32,725 nt of DNA, taken from positions 1 through 32,725 of the forward strand of contig CANPZC010000023.1 of assembly GCA_947589355.1 (NCBI GenBank), given 5' to 3'. The notes beneath the pieces were generated by a model that saw only the letters and a list, made by a program, of their open reading frames with translations, was not told the DNA's origin and ran no database searches. How positions within the stretch are numbered: position 1 is the stretch's first letter; each line of letters opens with the position of its first letter. The translations under genes were made by a program, and so were the position numbers. Source of the DNA: an uncultured Clostridia bacterium. GTDB taxonomy: Bacteria > Bacillota > Clostridia > Oscillospirales > Ruminococcaceae. This document shows positions 26,175-32,725 of the stretch, piece after piece.

Positions 26175-26216
26175 TTGAAAGTTAAGAAATTATATGTTAT
26201 AATAATACCGTTGCAA
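26175..26216. promoter_or_regulatory. Overlapping divergent promoters (zinc-ribbon gene and ABC operon)
   Basis: Plus strand: TTGAAA (26175-26180), 17 bp, TATAAT (26198-26203) toward the ABC operon. Minus strand: TTGCAA (26216-26211), 16 bp, TATAAT (26194-26189) toward the zinc-ribbon gene. The two share the same 40 bp, so they should exclude each other. Confidence 0.75.
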
Positions 26217-26220
26217 AAAG

Positions 26221-26256
26221 AACCGATATATTTAGTTTAACTCATTTCTATCGGTT
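26221..26256 (+). repeat. Inverted repeat in the 5' untranslated region of the ABC operon
   Basis: AACCGATA (26221-26228) and TATCGGTT (26249-26256) are exact reverse complements with a 20-bp loop, between the expected transcription start and the ribosome site at 26271-26279. Confidence 0.45.
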
Positions 26257-26285
26257 TGTCAATAAATTTTGAAAGGAAGATGACA

Positions 26286-26936
26286 ATGAAGCAAAGGCTC
26301 AAAAGGCTCAACCGCGGTATTGTGCTTGGTGTACTGGTCATGTTGGCGTTCGCAATATACATAACAGTTGACAATGCCATGTTCAAGTCTAAAGAAAAAG
26401 ACGAGATAGAAAAGGTCATCAGCGGCTTTGTGAATGATGCGGCTCAGGCGTGCGTTTACACCGGCAGCGCTACCGACAAAGATTCTATTCTCAATTTTTA
26501 CGACAAGCAGGCAGACCCCGGCTGCAAAGATGCGCTGAACAAATACTGGGATCATTCGGAGGCTTTGGAAAAGTACAACGAAGCCAGCTTATTCGGTGAA
26601 TACTATACCACAAAGGACGATATAGTGCAGGAGATGACCCCTCTGAGGGACTACATGGACAACGGCTATGCCACGCCCTCGGTAATGTCGTATTTTTCAA
26701 AAATAGACTGCACTACGACCATTGAAAGCCTTAAACGCAACGGCGCGGGCGCTACCGCAATAATAACCGTCAGGTATGATGCAACGGGAAGCGGCGTTCC
26801 GATACTGGTATGCCCTGTAGGCGTTGACTACATAGAGGCAGGAAGCGGCTCGCAGGTAAGCACTTCGGAAAGTTATCGGATAGAACTATACAAGCAGGAC
26901 GGCGAATGGAAGATCGTCGGTTCTACATGGAATTAA
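26286..26936 (+). CDS. Membrane-anchored protein, first gene of an ABC exporter operon
   Basis: Not a recognised family. I choose ATG 26286 because AAAGGAAG ends six bases before it; longer frames start at TTG 26256 or at ATG 26280, directly against the ribosome site. The 216-residue product has a basic start, one membrane segment (about residues 11-30) and an outer domain beginning EIEKVISGFVNDAAQACV and ending with SYRIELYKQDGEWKIVGSTW. The end pattern is typical of NTF2-like or SnoaL-type folds. It is 12 bp before the ABC ATPase gene and so probably an accessory part of that transporter. Confidence 0.7.
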   Translation: MKQRLKRLNRGIVLGVLVMLAFAIYITVDNAMFKSKEKDEIEKVISGFVNDAAQACVYTGSATDKDSILNFYDKQADPGCKDALNKYWDHSEALEKYNEASLFGEYYTTKDDIVQEMTPLRDYMDNGYATPSVMSYFSKIDCTTTIESLKRNGAGATAIITVRYDATGSGVPILVCPVGVDYIEAGSGSQVSTSESYRIELYKQDGEWKIVGSTWN

Positions 26937-26948
26937 GGAGGCGGCAAT

Positions 26949-27914
26949 ATGGAAAACATAAAAAATGAAGTTGCCGTTTCTATAAAGGGTCTTAACAAGA
27001 CGATAGGCAAACGGCATATACTGCACGATATTTCTTTTGACGCATACAGCGGTGAGGTGTTCGGCTTTTTAGGCCCCAACGGCGCAGGCAAGACGACCAC
27101 CATAAAAATGATAGTTGGTCTGCTCTCGATAGACAGCGGCGAGATATCGGTGTGCGGTGCGGAGATAAAGAAAGACTTTGAGGGCGCGCTTAAAAACATA
27201 GGCGGCATAGTTGAAAACCCCGAAATGTACAAGCACCTTACGGGATATCAGAATTTAGAGCATTACGCACGAATGAGAGAGGGCATTACCAAAGAGCGCA
27301 TTGACGAGGTTGTTGCTCTGGTAGGTCTTTCAAACAGGATAAATGAAAAGATATCGAAGTATTCTTTGGGTATGCGCCAGAGGCTGGGTGTTGCGCAGTC
27401 AATACTGCATAGACCGAAAACTCTGATACTTGATGAGCCCACAAACGGCTTAGACCCTGCGGGAATAAAGGAACTTCGCGACATACTGAAAAAACTTGCC
27501 CATGAGGAGGGCGTGTGCGTTATAGTTTCCAGCCACCTGATGAGCGAAATGGAACTTATGTGCGACAGGGTGGGAGTTATAGCAAACGGCAGTATGCTGG
27601 GCGTATACTCTATAGACGAACTTCTGGCGGCTTCGGCAGGCGCGACGAGCGACTATATAATTGACACCGACGGCGGCGAAAAGGCTGTTGAGATAATAAA
27701 GGGCGTTACCGAAAAGGTAAGCCTTACAGAGGACGGACTTGTAGAAGTAATTCTTGATAATAATACTCACCGCGAGGATATAGCGAAGATAAACAAACTG
27801 CTTATAGAGGGCGGCGCAGCGGTATACACGGTATCGCTCAAACCCAAGAAAAAGCTGGAAGATGTATTTATAGAGATGACAAGCGACACAAAGGAGGGCG
27901 GACAAATTGCGTAG
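26949..27914 (+). CDS. ABC transporter ATP-binding protein (BcrA/CcmA type)
   Basis: The ATPase of a type ABC-2 exporter, 321 residues, ATG 26949 with AAGGAGG before it. Walker A GPNGAGKTT near 43-51, signature YSLGMRQRLGVAQ near 138-150, Walker B TLILDEPTNGLDPAG near 158-172, then a switch His in VSSHLMSEMEL. After the core domain (about 230 residues) a C-terminal extension of about 85 residues follows, as in BcrA- and NatA-like ATPases. Its end overlaps the permease start by 8 bp. Such systems often export peptides or give resistance to antimicrobial peptides, but the substrate here is not known. Confidence 0.93.
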   Translation: MENIKNEVAVSIKGLNKTIGKRHILHDISFDAYSGEVFGFLGPNGAGKTTTIKMIVGLLSIDSGEISVCGAEIKKDFEGALKNIGGIVENPEMYKHLTGYQNLEHYARMREGITKERIDEVVALVGLSNRINEKISKYSLGMRQRLGVAQSILHRPKTLILDEPTNGLDPAGIKELRDILKKLAHEEGVCVIVSSHLMSEMELMCDRVGVIANGSMLGVYSIDELLAASAGATSDYIIDTDGGEKAVEIIKGVTEKVSLTEDGLVEVILDNNTHREDIAKINKLLIEGGAAVYTVSLKPKKKLEDVFIEMTSDTKEGGQIA

Positions 27915-29481
27915 ATTTTTCAGACTTGTGAAAAACGAGTACATAAAGAACTTAAAGCTCGTTTCAACGTGGGTAATGCTTATACTTACTGCGGTGGCTG
28001 CGATAGGTCTGCCTGCACTTGCAAGGTTGTCTTACTATATAGATGTTGAAATGTCTCAGGGCGACATGAGCGACTACGACTGGACGATAGCTGACTATCT
28101 GGATTCTATGATGTATTCCGCCGAGGGCACATCGGATAAATACTACATAGATATAATGAACGACCTGATAAATTCGGGCGCGGAAAGCACATACGACTGG
28201 CGGTTTTCTGTTACCGAAGATCTGTTCTACTCGGCATGGGACAAAGCGGACGAGCAGGTGTATGAAGAATACACCGAATATATGACTACTCTGCCCAGCT
28301 GGGACGAAGAAAACTACACGCTGACAGACCCCGAAGACGCGCAAAAAGCAAGTGAGTTTTTAAACGGCAAAATGGACGAAGCCTTTAAAGCCGTATGGAA
28401 AACAGATGAGTATGCTAAACCCATGGCTGCGGTATTGTCAAACGATATGAAAGCGTATTATCAGTTTAATATCGATGAAGCAAACAGCCGATTGTCGGCA
28501 GCTGTTACAGAGTATGACAAGCAGATAGCAGAGCTTGATATATGGTACTACACCTATCTTCGCGACAATGATGTATACAAATGCACTGCCGAAGATTATG
28601 AGTATGAATTTCTGAAAGATTATCTTCCGCAGTATTACGATGCAGACTATCAGAACGCGACAGAGCTTTACTATGTAAAGAAAAACATAATAACTTATGA
28701 AAACGCCGACAAAGACTCACCGGATCAGATATCTGTAGGCGAATACAAAACCGCTGTAAACAAATATGCCGTATACAACTACATGACAGAAAACCACATT
28801 GAGACAAACGTTGCAGATGAAGAAAGAGATACTCTGTGGATGCCGTTCAAGGCATCTGTAGCACTGGTTACATTCATAGGTATTCTGGTGGTAGTTATAG
28901 CGGCGCACTCGGTGGCTTCGGAATTTTCAAACGGCACTATTAAATTCTTGCTGATAAACCCCGTAAAGCGCTGGAAGATACTTGTATCAAAATACTTCAC
29001 TGTGCTTTCTATGGGCTACATAATGATAGCCATAACGTTCGTTATCTCGCTACTTACATCGATGATACTGTTCGGCGCAGACGACATAGGCGCGATGTAC
29101 ATAACTGCAAGCGGCGGAGAAGTCAGCGCTGTAAACGGCATTTTGTACATGGCTAAGAGCTATCTGCTGGCAAGCACTTCGGTAGTGGTAATGGCAACAA
29201 TGGCGTTTGCTATATCGGTGCTGATGAAAAGCTCTGCGTTCGCTATCGGTATCAGTATGTTCTGCCTGCTCTCGGGCAGCGGCATAGTGCTTATGCTTCA
29301 GAGCATGGGCATGAACTGGGCAAGATACCTGATATTTGCAAACCTTGATCTTGCTTCGATAGCTAACGGTACTTCTTCTTTCATGTATCAGACGGTAGGC
29401 ACTGCGCTGGCTGTTATAGCGGTTCACATGGTAGTCTTCTGGCTGATAGCATGGGACGGATTTACACGCCGAGAGATATAG
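27907..29481 (+). CDS. ABC-2 type transporter permease with large extracellular domain
   Basis: A 524-residue permease starting at TTG 27907, with AAGGAGG at 27891-27897; the start lies inside the last codons of the ATPase gene, so coupling is likely. After a first membrane segment (about 19-39) there is an unusually large acidic, Tyr-rich region of about 265 residues, predicted to lie outside the cell, before the remaining five membrane segments (about 310-330, 365-390, 415-440, 445-470 and 497-518). HSVASEFSNGTIKFLLINPVKRWKILVSKY at 332-361 is the conserved ABC-2 motif of this class. The operon ends in a strong terminator. Confidence 0.9.
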   Translation: MRRFFRLVKNEYIKNLKLVSTWVMLILTAVAAIGLPALARLSYYIDVEMSQGDMSDYDWTIADYLDSMMYSAEGTSDKYYIDIMNDLINSGAESTYDWRFSVTEDLFYSAWDKADEQVYEEYTEYMTTLPSWDEENYTLTDPEDAQKASEFLNGKMDEAFKAVWKTDEYAKPMAAVLSNDMKAYYQFNIDEANSRLSAAVTEYDKQIAELDIWYYTYLRDNDVYKCTAEDYEYEFLKDYLPQYYDADYQNATELYYVKKNIITYENADKDSPDQISVGEYKTAVNKYAVYNYMTENHIETNVADEERDTLWMPFKASVALVTFIGILVVVIAAHSVASEFSNGTIKFLLINPVKRWKILVSKYFTVLSMGYIMIAITFVISLLTSMILFGADDIGAMYITASGGEVSAVNGILYMAKSYLLASTSVVVMATMAFAISVLMKSSAFAIGISMFCLLSGSGIVLMLQSMGMNWARYLIFANLDLASIANGTSSFMYQTVGTALAVIAVHMVVFWLIAWDGFTRREI

Positions 29482-29495
29482 CACATAAATAAATT

Positions 29496-29531
29496 ATACC
29501 CGTCAGATTTGCCGTCTGACGGGTATTTTTT
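29496..29531 (+). terminator. Intrinsic terminator of the ABC operon, between convergent genes
   Basis: A perfect 12-bp stem ATACCCGTCAGA/TCTGACGGGTAT with loop TTTGCCG, ending in six T. Its last bases overlap the clpC stop codon; read from the other strand it may also end clpC transcription. Confidence 0.92.
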
Positions 29532-31896
29532 ATGATGCATCGAGAGTTTGTTTTTTGCGCTTGTCTTCAACGGTGAAGCCGTTTTCACTGACCGAGAGCA
29601 GCAGCGTTTTTTCTTCCGCGCTCTCTGCCGCGCCGTTTACTAAAATATAGTCTGAAAGCATATTTTCAAGCTGCGCTGAGATAGTGTGCCGTATCTCTCT
29701 TGCGCCGAAAGTGCCGCTGCCGCTCTGGGCAAGTTTTTCAACTATATCTTCGCCGTATTCCAGCCTGATGTTCATCTCCGCCGCCCGAGCGCACAGCTGC
29801 ATAAGCATTTCGTTTGCTATATTTCGCAGGCTCTCGTGCGACAGCGGCTGAAAGATTATCTTTTCGTCAATGCGGCTGAGAAGTTCGGGTGAGAAAAACT
29901 TTTTCATCTCCTCCGTATAGGTCTGCGACTGCTTTTCGTAGGAGTTTTCAAACCCCACACGGCTCTTTGTTTCCCTCGCGCCGATGTTTGAAGTCATTAT
30001 TATAACGGTGTTTGCAAACGATACCTTTCTGCCGCTCGTATCGGTAACGAAGCCCTCCTCCAGTATCTGCAAAAGAATATTGAAAACATCGGGGTGAGCC
30101 TTTTCTATCTCGTCAAAAAGCACTATTGAATATGGCTTGCGCCTTACCCTCTCGGTAAGCTGACCGCCCTCCTCATAGCCGACATAGCCGGGCGGCGAAC
30201 CTATCAGCCGCGAAATATTGTGCCGCTCCATATACTCTGACATATCAAAGCGTATAAGGCTATCGCAGCTTGAAAACATAGCCTTTGCAAGCGCTTTTGC
30301 CAGACTTGTCTTGCCCACTCCGCTTGGCCCTAAAAATACGAACGAGCCTATAGGCCGCTGCTCATTTCTCAGCCCAGAGCGAGACCGCCTTATAGCAGAG
30401 GCAAGCAGTGATACCGCCTTATCCTGCCCTATTACCTCGCGTTTCAGCTCATCTTCCAGCCGCAGCAGCCTGTGCCCCTCGTTCTCGGTCATGCTGTCGG
30501 CAGGTATGCCCGTTTGCGATGAAACCACCTGCGCTATATCTTTCGCTGTTATAAGCGGCTTCATTTTGCTGCCTGCCACCTGCAAAGTAAGCGCCTCAAG
30601 GTAGTCCTGCTTTGTTATCCTGCCGACTATATAATCTGAAAACGCCTTTGAAACTGCCTTTTCCTCGCTGCGTTCCTGCTCACGAATACGCACTCTCGCG
30701 CACGCCTGATCTATAAGGTCTATAGCCTTGTCGGGAAAATATCTGTCAAAAACATATCTGCCCGAAAGTTTTACAGCGCTTTTTACCGCCTCGTGGGTTA
30801 TCTCAACGCCGTGAAAATTTTCATACCTCGGCACAAGCCCCTCTATTATCTCCTCGGTCGCCTGCTCGGAAGGTTCTTCCACTTTCACAGGCTGAAAACG
30901 CCGCTCCAGCGCCGCATCTTTTTCTATATATTTTCGGTATTCATCAAAGGTCGTCGCACCTATTATCTGAAGTTCCCCTCTTGCCAGCTGAGGTTTCATT
31001 ATACCTGCCGCATCGATAGCACCCTCTGCCGCTCCCGCGCCCATTATAGTATGCAGTTCATCTATAAAAAGAATAATGTTGCCGTCGGCTATAGCTTCTT
31101 CAACGCACTGTTTGAGACGTTCTTCAAAGTCGCCGCGGTATTTCGCGCCTGCAAGCAGCTGAGTCATATCAAGTGAAAAAATGCGCTTGTCTGAAAGACC
31201 TTTCGGCACTCTGCCCTCGCATATCCTCTGCGCTAACCCCTCAACTATAGCGGTCTTGCCTACCCCTGCTTCGCCCACAAGGCAAGGGTTGTTCTTGTTG
31301 CGGCGGCAAAGAATTTCAGTAACTCTTTCAAGCTCTTTTTCTCTGCCTATAACGGGGTCGAATGCGCCGCAAACGTCCTGCCGCGTAAGCTCTCTGGCAT
31401 AGCGCAAAAGCTTCTGCGTGCCGCCGCCCTTTGCCGATGAATACTCATCTTCGCGCGCGCCCACGGCACATTCAGACATCAGCCGCGGCATATTTACGCC
31501 TACATCACGCATTATGCTTACGGCGCAGCAGCCGCTTTGTTTCAGTATTGCGGCAAGGATATGCTCGCTGCCTGCCAGCCTGTTTTTTGCCTGAGCGGTC
31601 ATCGCCTTTGCGTTTTCAAGAATTTTTTCTGCGGTAGGCGTTATATCATCACAAGTCAGTTTGCATGGCGTTCCTGTGCCTATTGCAGCGGTTATTTTGT
31701 CTTTTACCCTTTGCGCCGTAAGACCGCACCTTATTAAAATAAGGCACGCAGTGCTGGAGCCCTCGTCCAGTATCGCCCACAGAATATGCTCGCTGCCCAC
31801 ATAGGTGTGCCCTATGCTGCCTGCAAGCGTGAGCGAGCGCTTTAATATCTCCTTTGCCTTTTTTGTAAAGCCGTCAGTATTGAATTCATTGAACAT
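29530..31896 (-). CDS. clpC: ClpC-type AAA+ unfoldase with short middle domain
   Basis: ClpC feeds substrates to the ClpP protease. The product has 788 residues: Clp N-domain repeats (1-140; VGSEHILWAIL), first AAA+ module with GEAGVGKT near 208 and [12 protein letters not shown], second module with GPSGVGKT near 520 and [30 protein letters not shown] sits where ClpC carries its ClpP-docking loop (VGF or LGF), which separates it from ClpB. The segment between the modules (about 40 residues after ARVRIREQE) is clearly shorter than the usual UVR-type middle domain that binds adaptors. No ctsR, mcsA or mcsB is adjacent. Start ATG 31896 fits family N-termini, although the ribosome site lies 37 bp away across a hairpin. 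Confidence 0.88.
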   Translation of the reverse strand: MFNEFNTDGFTKKAKEILKRSLTLAGSIGHTYVGSEHILWAILDEGSSTACLILIRCGLTAQRVKDKITAAIGTGTPCKLTCDDITPTAEKILENAKAMTAQAKNRLAGSEHILAAILKQSGCCAVSIMRDVGVNMPRLMSECAVGAREDEYSSAKGGGTQKLLRYARELTRQDVCGAFDPVIGREKELERVTEILCRRNKNNPCLVGEAGVGKTAIVEGLAQRICEGRVPKGLSDKRIFSLDMTQLLAGAKYRGDFEERLKQCVEEAIADGNIILFIDELHTIMGAGAAEGAIDAAGIMKPQLARGELQIIGATTFDEYRKYIEKDAALERRFQPVKVEEPSEQATEEIIEGLVPRYENFHGVEITHEAVKSAVKLSGRYVFDRYFPDKAIDLIDQACARVRIREQERSEEKAVSKAFSDYIVGRITKQDYLEALTLQVAGSKMKPLITAKDIAQVVSSQTGIPADSMTENEGHRLLRLEDELKREVIGQDKAVSLLASAIRRSRSGLRNEQRPIGSFVFLGPSGVGKTSLAKALAKAMFSSCDSLIRFDMSEYMERHNISRLIGSPPGYVGYEEGGQLTERVRRKPYSIVLFDEIEKAHPDVFNILLQILEEGFVTDTSGRKVSFANTVIIMTSNIGARETKSRVGFENSYEKQSQTYTEEMKKFFSPELLSRIDEKIIFQPLSHESLRNIANEMLMQLCARAAEMNIRLEYGEDIVEKLAQSGSGTFGAREIRHTISAQLENMLSDYILVNGAAESAEEKTLLLSVSENGFTVEDKRKKQTLDAS

Positions 31897-31940
31897 ACTT
31901 GCTTTGCCGCCGAAAATGCCATAAGGCGGCGTTCTCCTTT
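31897..31940 (-). promoter_or_regulatory. Ribosome site, hairpin and start arrangement of clpC
   Basis: On the minus strand AAAGGAG (31940-31934), AAC, then GCCGCC (31930-31925) and GGCGGC (31911-31906) around a 13-nt loop, then AAAGCAAGT and the clpC ATG. With the hairpin folded, the ribosome site is about 12 nt from the start. A second ATG (31922) lies in the loop and opens an out-of-frame 26-codon reading frame ending inside clpC. Farther up (32024-32019) a TATAAT is present, but no clear -35. Confidence 0.45.
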
Positions 31941-32108
31941 CTTGGTTGGATAAGTCACAAAAGCAGTTTTGGCAAAATTTTATAAAGTATTCCGCCCACG
32001 CGCTTTGCCGTCTGAAATATTATATTCGCAGGACAAATTTTCCTTTCCTTATTTTTTGAGATGTATGCAAAAACGCCTGTACTTTCGGCAAAATTGCACC
32101 GCGCTGTA

Positions 32109-32135
32109 ACACATTTTCTCAAGCGGCATAAATTA
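32109..32135 (+). promoter_or_regulatory. Candidate sigma-K-type promoter of the Cys-rich miniprotein gene
   Basis: AC at 32109-32110, 16 bp, CATAAATTA at 32127-32135 matches the mother-cell sigma-K pattern (AC, N16, CATAnnnTA). An alternative vegetative -10, TATACT at 32134-32139, has no matching -35. Confidence 0.4.
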
Positions 32136-32190
32136 TACTATAAGCCTCGCTTAACGGCCGGCTTAAATCATTACAAAGGAGAACTTCTTT

Positions 32191-32343
32191 ATGAACTGCA
32201 ACGGCTTCAACGGTTACTGGTGGATAATAATCCTCATAATCATCATCGCATTTGGCGGATTCAGCAACGGCTACAACCTCAACGGCTGCGGCTGTGGCTG
32301 CGACAATGGCTGCGGCTGCAACAACAACGGCTGCGGCTGCTGA
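32191..32343 (+). CDS. 50-residue membrane miniprotein with Cys-Gly-rich tail
   Basis: ATG 32191 is preceded by AAAGGAG (32175-32181), and the frame ends at TGA 32341. The product is MNCNGFNGYWW, then a hydrophobic segment of Ile and Leu (residues 10-24), a short Asn/Gly linker, and a tail with CGCGC, CGC and CGC clusters (eight Cys in the last 20 residues). Cys-Gly-rich mini proteins of this kind occur in clostridia, sometimes under names such as high-cysteine protein; some short Gly-rich membrane proteins are made during sporulation (YjcZ-type), and the start of this one is similar in build. Roles such as coat cross-linking or metal binding are inference. Hairpins follow the gene. Confidence 0.75.
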   Translation: MNCNGFNGYWWIIILIIIIAFGGFSNGYNLNGCGCGCDNGCGCNNNGCGC

Positions 32344-32361
32344 CAGCATATGCCTAAAAGA

Positions 32362-32393
32362 CACGGCGTTTTATGCGCCGTGCCTTTGCTTTG
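32362..32393 (+). terminator. Hairpin after the Cys-rich miniprotein gene
   Basis: CACGGCG (32362-32368) and CGCCGTG (32376-32382) form a GC-rich stem; the tail CCTTTGCTTTG is only partly T-rich, so termination may be incomplete. Confidence 0.6.
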
Positions 32394-32404
32394 TCTACAA
32401 AAAA

Positions 32405-32447
32405 GAGCATTGCTCCCCAAATGGAAACAATGCTCATTTTTTTATTT
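32405..32447. terminator. Bidirectional intrinsic terminator
   Basis: GAGCATTG (32405-32412) and CAATGCTC (32428-32435) form a perfect stem. An AT-rich T run follows on the plus strand (32437-32447) and another on the minus strand (32404-32399), so it can stop both the miniprotein transcript and the convergent ROK gene. Confidence 0.85.
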
Positions 32448-32464
32448 AAGGCGGAAGTTTCACC

Positions 32465-32725
32465 CTATAGTTTAGTAACAAAGCCGCCCTTGTCGTAAAA
32501 CAGCTCTCTTATCGCAAGCGCGCAGCCCGACAAAAATCTCTGCTTTTCATCTATAATACTAAGTGTGATCTTGCTTGCCACAACGCTGCCGCCTATACGC
32601 TCTACCGCAGGTATAAGATACGCGTTCATCTTTTCTTCATCAGCGAAAATATTGTGCAGCACCAGCTTTTGCGGGTTTGTGGTAAAGTACAGATTATTCA
32701 GCAGCACCGCCATCATGTCAAGCGA
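32465..32725 (-). CDS. ROK-family protein, C-terminal part (partial)
   Basis: The frame runs from the right window edge to a stop at 32465 and carries the last 86 residues; the N-terminal part is outside. The segment LDMMAVLLNNLYFTTNPQKL, followed by VLHNIF and ending with FLSGCALAIRELF, fits the C-terminal region of ROK proteins (sugar kinases and NagC/XylR-type repressors), where a helix, then DPEVIVLGG-like strand and a final GAAL-type helix occur. The usual GG after the strand is not kept (here HN). Kinase and repressor forms cannot be told apart without the N-terminus. Confidence 0.6.
   Translation of the reverse strand, partial: SLDMMAVLLNNLYFTTNPQKLVLHNIFADEEKMNAYLIPAVERIGGSVVASKITLSIIDEKQRFLSGCALAIRELFYDKGGFVTKL

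Noticed and set aside
32119-32364. 81-codon minus-strand frame, Ala/Val-rich, opposite the Cys-rich miniprotein
   Set aside because: It comes from reading GCC/GCA complements of Gly and Cys codons and has no ribosome site; the plus-strand gene has AAAGGAG at the correct distance.
1-32725. Mobile element, phage, CRISPR array, tRNA or rRNA
   Set aside because: No transposase, integrase, terminal repeats, regularly spaced repeats or RNA gene sequences were recognised anywhere in the window.

Overview
The window looks like chromosomal DNA from a spore-forming clostridium of the Ruminococcus/Oscillospiraceae type. This is an inference from gene content and style: a complete gerABC spore-germinant operon, a DUF421/DUF4363 pair, yloU-fakA, a fused secDF, both ClpB and a ClpC-type unfoldase, heavy use of ATA for Ile, and several TTG or GTG starts behind clear Shine-Dalgarno sites. 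I saw no phage, insertion sequence, CRISPR array, tRNA or rRNA. The genes read as an ordinary, mostly housekeeping chromosome, and the most unusual material is in the intergenic control regions and in two short genes.

Layout. Positions 1-4585 lie on the minus strand: a partial FtsX-type ABC permease, a membrane protein with a long acidic low-complexity tail, nrdR, a small DUF6514-like protein and a TIM-barrel sugar isomerase/epimerase. Positions 4714-8959 (+) hold secDF and a lone sugar-type solute-binding lipoprotein. A DUF421-DUF4363 operon (-) at 8958-9999 is divergent from gerA-gerB-gerC (+) at 10101-13800. yloU-fakA follows, then an unrecognised membrane-anchored protein and an operon joining a ribbon-helix-helix protein to clpB (17535-20767). 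On the minus strand, carA-carB (20814-25086) are preceded by a 270-nt leader with a 49-codon upstream reading frame. A zinc-ribbon membrane protein (-) is divergent from a three-gene ABC exporter operon (+, 26286-29481). The window ends with a ClpC-like ATPase (-), a 50-residue Cys/Gly-rich membrane miniprotein (+, 32191-32343) and the C-terminal part of a ROK-family protein (-).

How the genes work together. Spore biology: gerABC, perhaps DUF421/DUF4363, and perhaps the Cys-rich miniprotein, which has a sigma-K-like promoter. Protein quality control and export: clpB, clpC and secDF. Nucleotide and arginine supply: nrdR and carAB. Lipid metabolism: fakA with yloU. Many promoters match the -35/17 bp/-10 pattern closely and most operons end in clear intrinsic terminators, so transcription units can be drawn with fair confidence.

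Most worth a second look: (1) the RHH-clpB operon, with four alternating AACTT/AAGTT half-sites just after its promoter; (2) the carAB leader with its upstream ORF; (3) the Cys/Gly-rich miniprotein; (4) a GC hairpin placed between the Shine-Dalgarno and start codon of clpC; (5) perfect palindromes upstream of nrdR, between the isomerase gene and secDF, and before the lone binding-protein gene.
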